Shown here one piece after another: positions 14,716 through 16,507 of a stretch of 16,507 bases of DNA (positions are counted from its first letter, which is position 1; each line of letters begins with the position of its first letter). The position numbers and the translations under genes were made by a program. The stretch lies in the NCBI GenBank assembly GCA_937894565.1, contig CALBHK010000171.1:1-16507 (forward strand). Direction: 5' to 3'. Source of the stretch: an uncultured Chlamydiae bacterium (GTDB lineage Bacteria > Chlamydiota > Chlamydiia > Chlamydiales > CALBHK01). The notes under the pieces are model-generated. The model was not told the origin of the DNA, did no database searches, and was given only the letters and a program-made list of their open reading frames with translations.

Positions 14716-15906
14716 ATGTCAATGCCTTATTCGATTCACAATGTAGGAACTGTTCAAACTCAGTTCGATTATACAACGCAAGCGACTGGGCAAGCCTACG
14801 ATAGTAATTTAGGCGTTATTATCAGTTTGGGCGATAAAGATCGCAATGCTATCACGTTAAGTGATGTCGATGCCTTTAATGTAGCTCTTTACAATTTAGC
14901 ACGTCTGGCCCTCAACTCTACGGGTTCTAATGCAGTGACAACAGCAATGGCAAAAGGAATTGAAGTCGTCTGGAATTCAGTAGTAGCGGTTAATATTACA
15001 GCAGTACTAAGTGCTAATAGCACAGCTGATCTCTTACAATGGAAGGATCTATATCTTCAAGGATTGGGAGATGTCTTAAAGACTGCCTCTTACGCCGGTG
15101 GTGCTGCTGCTTTGCAATCTCTACAGACCTATATTCATCTAGAGTATGTCCAAGCAGGCAACGATCAACTTTACACGCAATTATCTTCTTTAAAAGAAGC
15201 CTTAACAGCAACCCAGGCAGCAGCCAAACTTCTTACAAAATTGCAAAACTTAAAAAATGGCACATTGAGCGATGCCAACGGCAATATTGTCACCTATTTA
15301 TCGGTTGAAAAACGCTCCCCCTCTGCGTTAGTCAATACTTGGGAGACAGCCGCTATTCCAACCACTAGAGCCTCTGTTTTGCCTGCCAATTATAGCGATG
15401 CCGCTAAACCTCTTTTTGAAGGACCCCTTCAAGTCATATTTAAAGGCACAAATGCCGTCAGTACACTTGATAATACGGGACTTGATCTTTTAAGACAGCT
15501 TACCGATGTAATCAACCAATTAGAAGCTGCTAGCCCCACTCTTCCTGGCCAAGAAAACAATTTACAATCCCTTTTGATTAACATACGCAATGGAATAGTT
15601 GCTCATAGCACTACAAGCTCTCACCCTGTTCTTGAATGGATTCTGGATAATTACGATATAAGCAACGTTGTACTACCTGATGGAGCTGGCACGATTAATG
15701 CTTCCCAATTCGATGCATCTAAAGCCGGTGATTTTCAAAAAGATCTCTCTAAAGCTGTTAATGCAAGTACCAGCAGCAATGATGCCCTCTCGATTGAACT
15801 TCAAAAATCCCTTTATGTGCTCCAACAGTTTTACCAATCAGCACAGGGGCTTATTAGCGCAGCAAACCGCATTATTAGATCAATGGCACAAAAAACAAAA
15901 GGTTGA
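14716..15906 (+). CDS. Cysteine-free hypothetical protein, paralogue of the next gene; possible type III secretion substrate
   Basis: A 396-residue protein of unknown function. The first 40 residues lack Lys and Arg (first Lys at 41) and are rich in Thr, Gln, Tyr and Ser; no Sec signal and no cysteine. The N-terminal third is clearly related to the downstream partial gene: QAYDSNLGVIISLG (26-39), WKDLYLQG (109-116) and LEYV (142-145) recur there in the same order and spacing. A helical stretch (about 148-190, ending LLTKLQNLKNG) follows. The C-terminus is a long helix (354-396, ...LQQFYQSAQGLISAANRII) that reminds me of the C-terminal helices of secreted tip or filament proteins; this is impression only. 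The start is set by AGGAGGT 5 bases upstream. Expression probably depends on readthrough from the 1020-aa gene and on the fold of palindrome 2. Confidence 0.8.
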   Translation: MSMPYSIHNVGTVQTQFDYTTQATGQAYDSNLGVIISLGDKDRNAITLSDVDAFNVALYNLARLALNSTGSNAVTTAMAKGIEVVWNSVVAVNITAVLSANSTADLLQWKDLYLQGLGDVLKTASYAGGAAALQSLQTYIHLEYVQAGNDQLYTQLSSLKEALTATQAAAKLLTKLQNLKNGTLSDANGNIVTYLSVEKRSPSALVNTWETAAIPTTRASVLPANYSDAAKPLFEGPLQVIFKGTNAVSTLDNTGLDLLRQLTDVINQLEAASPTLPGQENNLQSLLINIRNGIVAHSTTSSHPVLEWILDNYDISNVVLPDGAGTINASQFDASKAGDFQKDLSKAVNASTSSNDALSIELQKSLYVLQQFYQSAQGLISAANRIIRSMAQKTKG

Positions 15907-15938
15907 TAATTCCCTAAAATTAATAATTACTAGGAAAA

Positions 15939-15967
15939 TTGATAAATTAAAAATTTTGTTATATAAT
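15939..15967 (+). promoter_or_regulatory. Near-consensus promoter for the gene at 16031
   Basis: TTGATA (15939-15944) and TATAAT (15962-15967) are 17 bases apart. The -10 is perfect and the -35 is 5/6. Transcription would begin near 15974, giving a ~57-base leader. The rest of the 124-bp gap holds only a weak AT-rich dyad (AATTCCCTA/TAGGAAAATT) and no convincing terminator. Confidence 0.75.
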
Positions 15968-16002
15968 GATATATAGGATAGAGAAGGTCTAGCATCTCAG
16001 CA

Positions 16003-16024
16003 CTTCCTATTTCTATTAAGGAGG
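16003..16024 (+). promoter_or_regulatory. SD-sequestering hairpin before the partial paralogue
   Basis: CTTCCT (16003-16008) can pair with AGGAGG (16019-16024), with one G-U, over a 10-base loop. The leader (ACTTCCTA...TA.AGGAGGT) is related to the one before the 396-aa gene. An upstream element GATAGAGAAGGT (15977-15988) can pair with ACTTCCTATTTC (16002-16013) in 9 of 12 positions and could compete with the masking hairpin. Confidence 0.45.
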
Positions 16025-16030
16025 TAGTCG

Positions 16031-16507
16031 ATGAGTGTTAATTTTAATGTCGACACATATTCCGGCACCTACGGGGCCGAGTATACGAGCCAGAATGCCG
16101 CTACTTATTATGATACTGCCCTGGCGTCCGTTATTACAATAGGTAAAATGGATCCCAGCGACTTAAATGCTACGATTGCTACTAATTTAGGTACCTATGT
16201 TTCTCAATTAACCGATTTAGCCCAGGGATTTAAACCAGGAACTACAATTCCTCTGGATTTACCCATCACAGCTTCGATGGCCAGAGTCATTGATTCTTTA
16301 CTCAAGAGCTTAAGGGCTGCCGGAGCAACTGTCGGAGTGGGGGTTGCCAATTCTATTTCCCTTTCAAATCTTCAACGCTGGCATGATCTTTATCTTCAGG
16401 GCATCGATAATGTTTTGGCCATAGGTGTAAAAGTAGGCGGAGCCACAGCTACACGTTCTGTGCAATCCCTCATTGAATTGGAATATGTGCGCGCAAGATC
16501 GGAAGAG
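16031..16507 (+). CDS. Cysteine-free paralogue of the 396-aa protein, 3'-truncated by window end
   Basis: The open frame runs 159 codons to the window end without a stop. It begins MSVNFNVDTYSGTYGAEY and has no Lys or Arg before residue 39 and no cysteine. Shared order with the upstream 396-aa protein: YYDTALASVITIG (26-38), RWHDLYLQG (116-124) and ELEYV (149-153); between these blocks the sequences diverge widely, so duplication is old. No Sec signal is seen. The start is supported by AAGGAGGT (16018-16025) with 5-base spacing and by its own strong promoter. The same secreted-substrate hypothesis applies. Confidence 0.8.
   Translation, partial: MSVNFNVDTYSGTYGAEYTSQNAATYYDTALASVITIGKMDPSDLNATIATNLGTYVSQLTDLAQGFKPGTTIPLDLPITASMARVIDSLLKSLRAAGATVGVGVANSISLSNLQRWHDLYLQGIDNVLAIGVKVGGATATRSVQSLIELEYVRARSEE

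Noticed and set aside
11477..16507. Assignment of the cassette to the DUF582 effector family (CT711/CT712 lie near pckA in Chlamydia)
   Set aside because: I cannot see a diagnostic motif, and the genes lie beyond clpX rather than beyond pckG; kept only as an untested alternative.
1..16507. CRISPR array, rRNA, replication origin
   Set aside because: No regularly spaced identical repeats, no rRNA-like sequence and no DnaA-box cluster were seen.

Overview
The window looks like chromosomal DNA of a Chlamydiales bacterium. The protein set and order (SNF2 helicase, mreB, pckG on one strand; tRNA-Gly, tig, clpP, clpX divergent from it) match, as I remember it, the conserved block CT705-CT710 of Chlamydia trachomatis. 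MreB has the chlamydial type of N-terminal extension and PEPCK is the GTP-dependent type. The moderate-to-low GC content, long intergenic repeats and genes with no recognisable Chlamydiaceae counterpart suggest an 'environmental' lineage (Parachlamydia/Waddlia/Criblamydia-like) rather than Chlamydiaceae. The exact genus cannot be told from the sequence alone.

Layout. 1-68: end of a degenerate TCTGCG-type repeat. 69-6466, minus strand: a tight three-gene run, SNF2/SWIM helicase -> mreB -> pckG (gaps of 26 and 15 bp). 6467-7100: a gene-free, repeat-rich divergent junction with several hairpins and a degenerate ~240-bp inverted repeat. 7101-7712: a lineage-specific small membrane-associated protein, closed by a strong bidirectional terminator. 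7838-11251: tRNA-Gly(GCC), trigger factor, ClpP and ClpX, a folding/proteolysis cluster. The clpP promoter carries a dyad overlapping its -35 and -10.

11252-16507 is the accessory and most interesting part. It holds three genes of unknown function, of 1020 aa, 396 aa and at least 159 aa (cut by the window end). None of the 1575 visible residues is cysteine. Each protein has no Lys/Arg in about its first 40 residues, and none has a Sec signal peptide. The second and third are paralogues. These traits fit substrates of a type III secretion system, possibly extracellular/filament or effector proteins. The 1020-aa gene is bracketed by two unrelated but similarly sized giant palindromes (156 and 162 bp). 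The second lies exactly between two genes, encodes near-mirror 50-codon reading frames on both strands and has promoter-like boxes facing outward from its centre. All three cassette genes have a Shine-Dalgarno sequence that can pair with an adjacent UCCU-type element. In the two paralogues this leader is clearly related (ACTTCCT..AGGAGGT). For the 396-aa gene, the anti-SD element is also the outer end of the giant palindrome, so two alternative RNA folds are possible, one hiding and one exposing the SD. This is the best candidate for an undescribed regulatory arrangement here.
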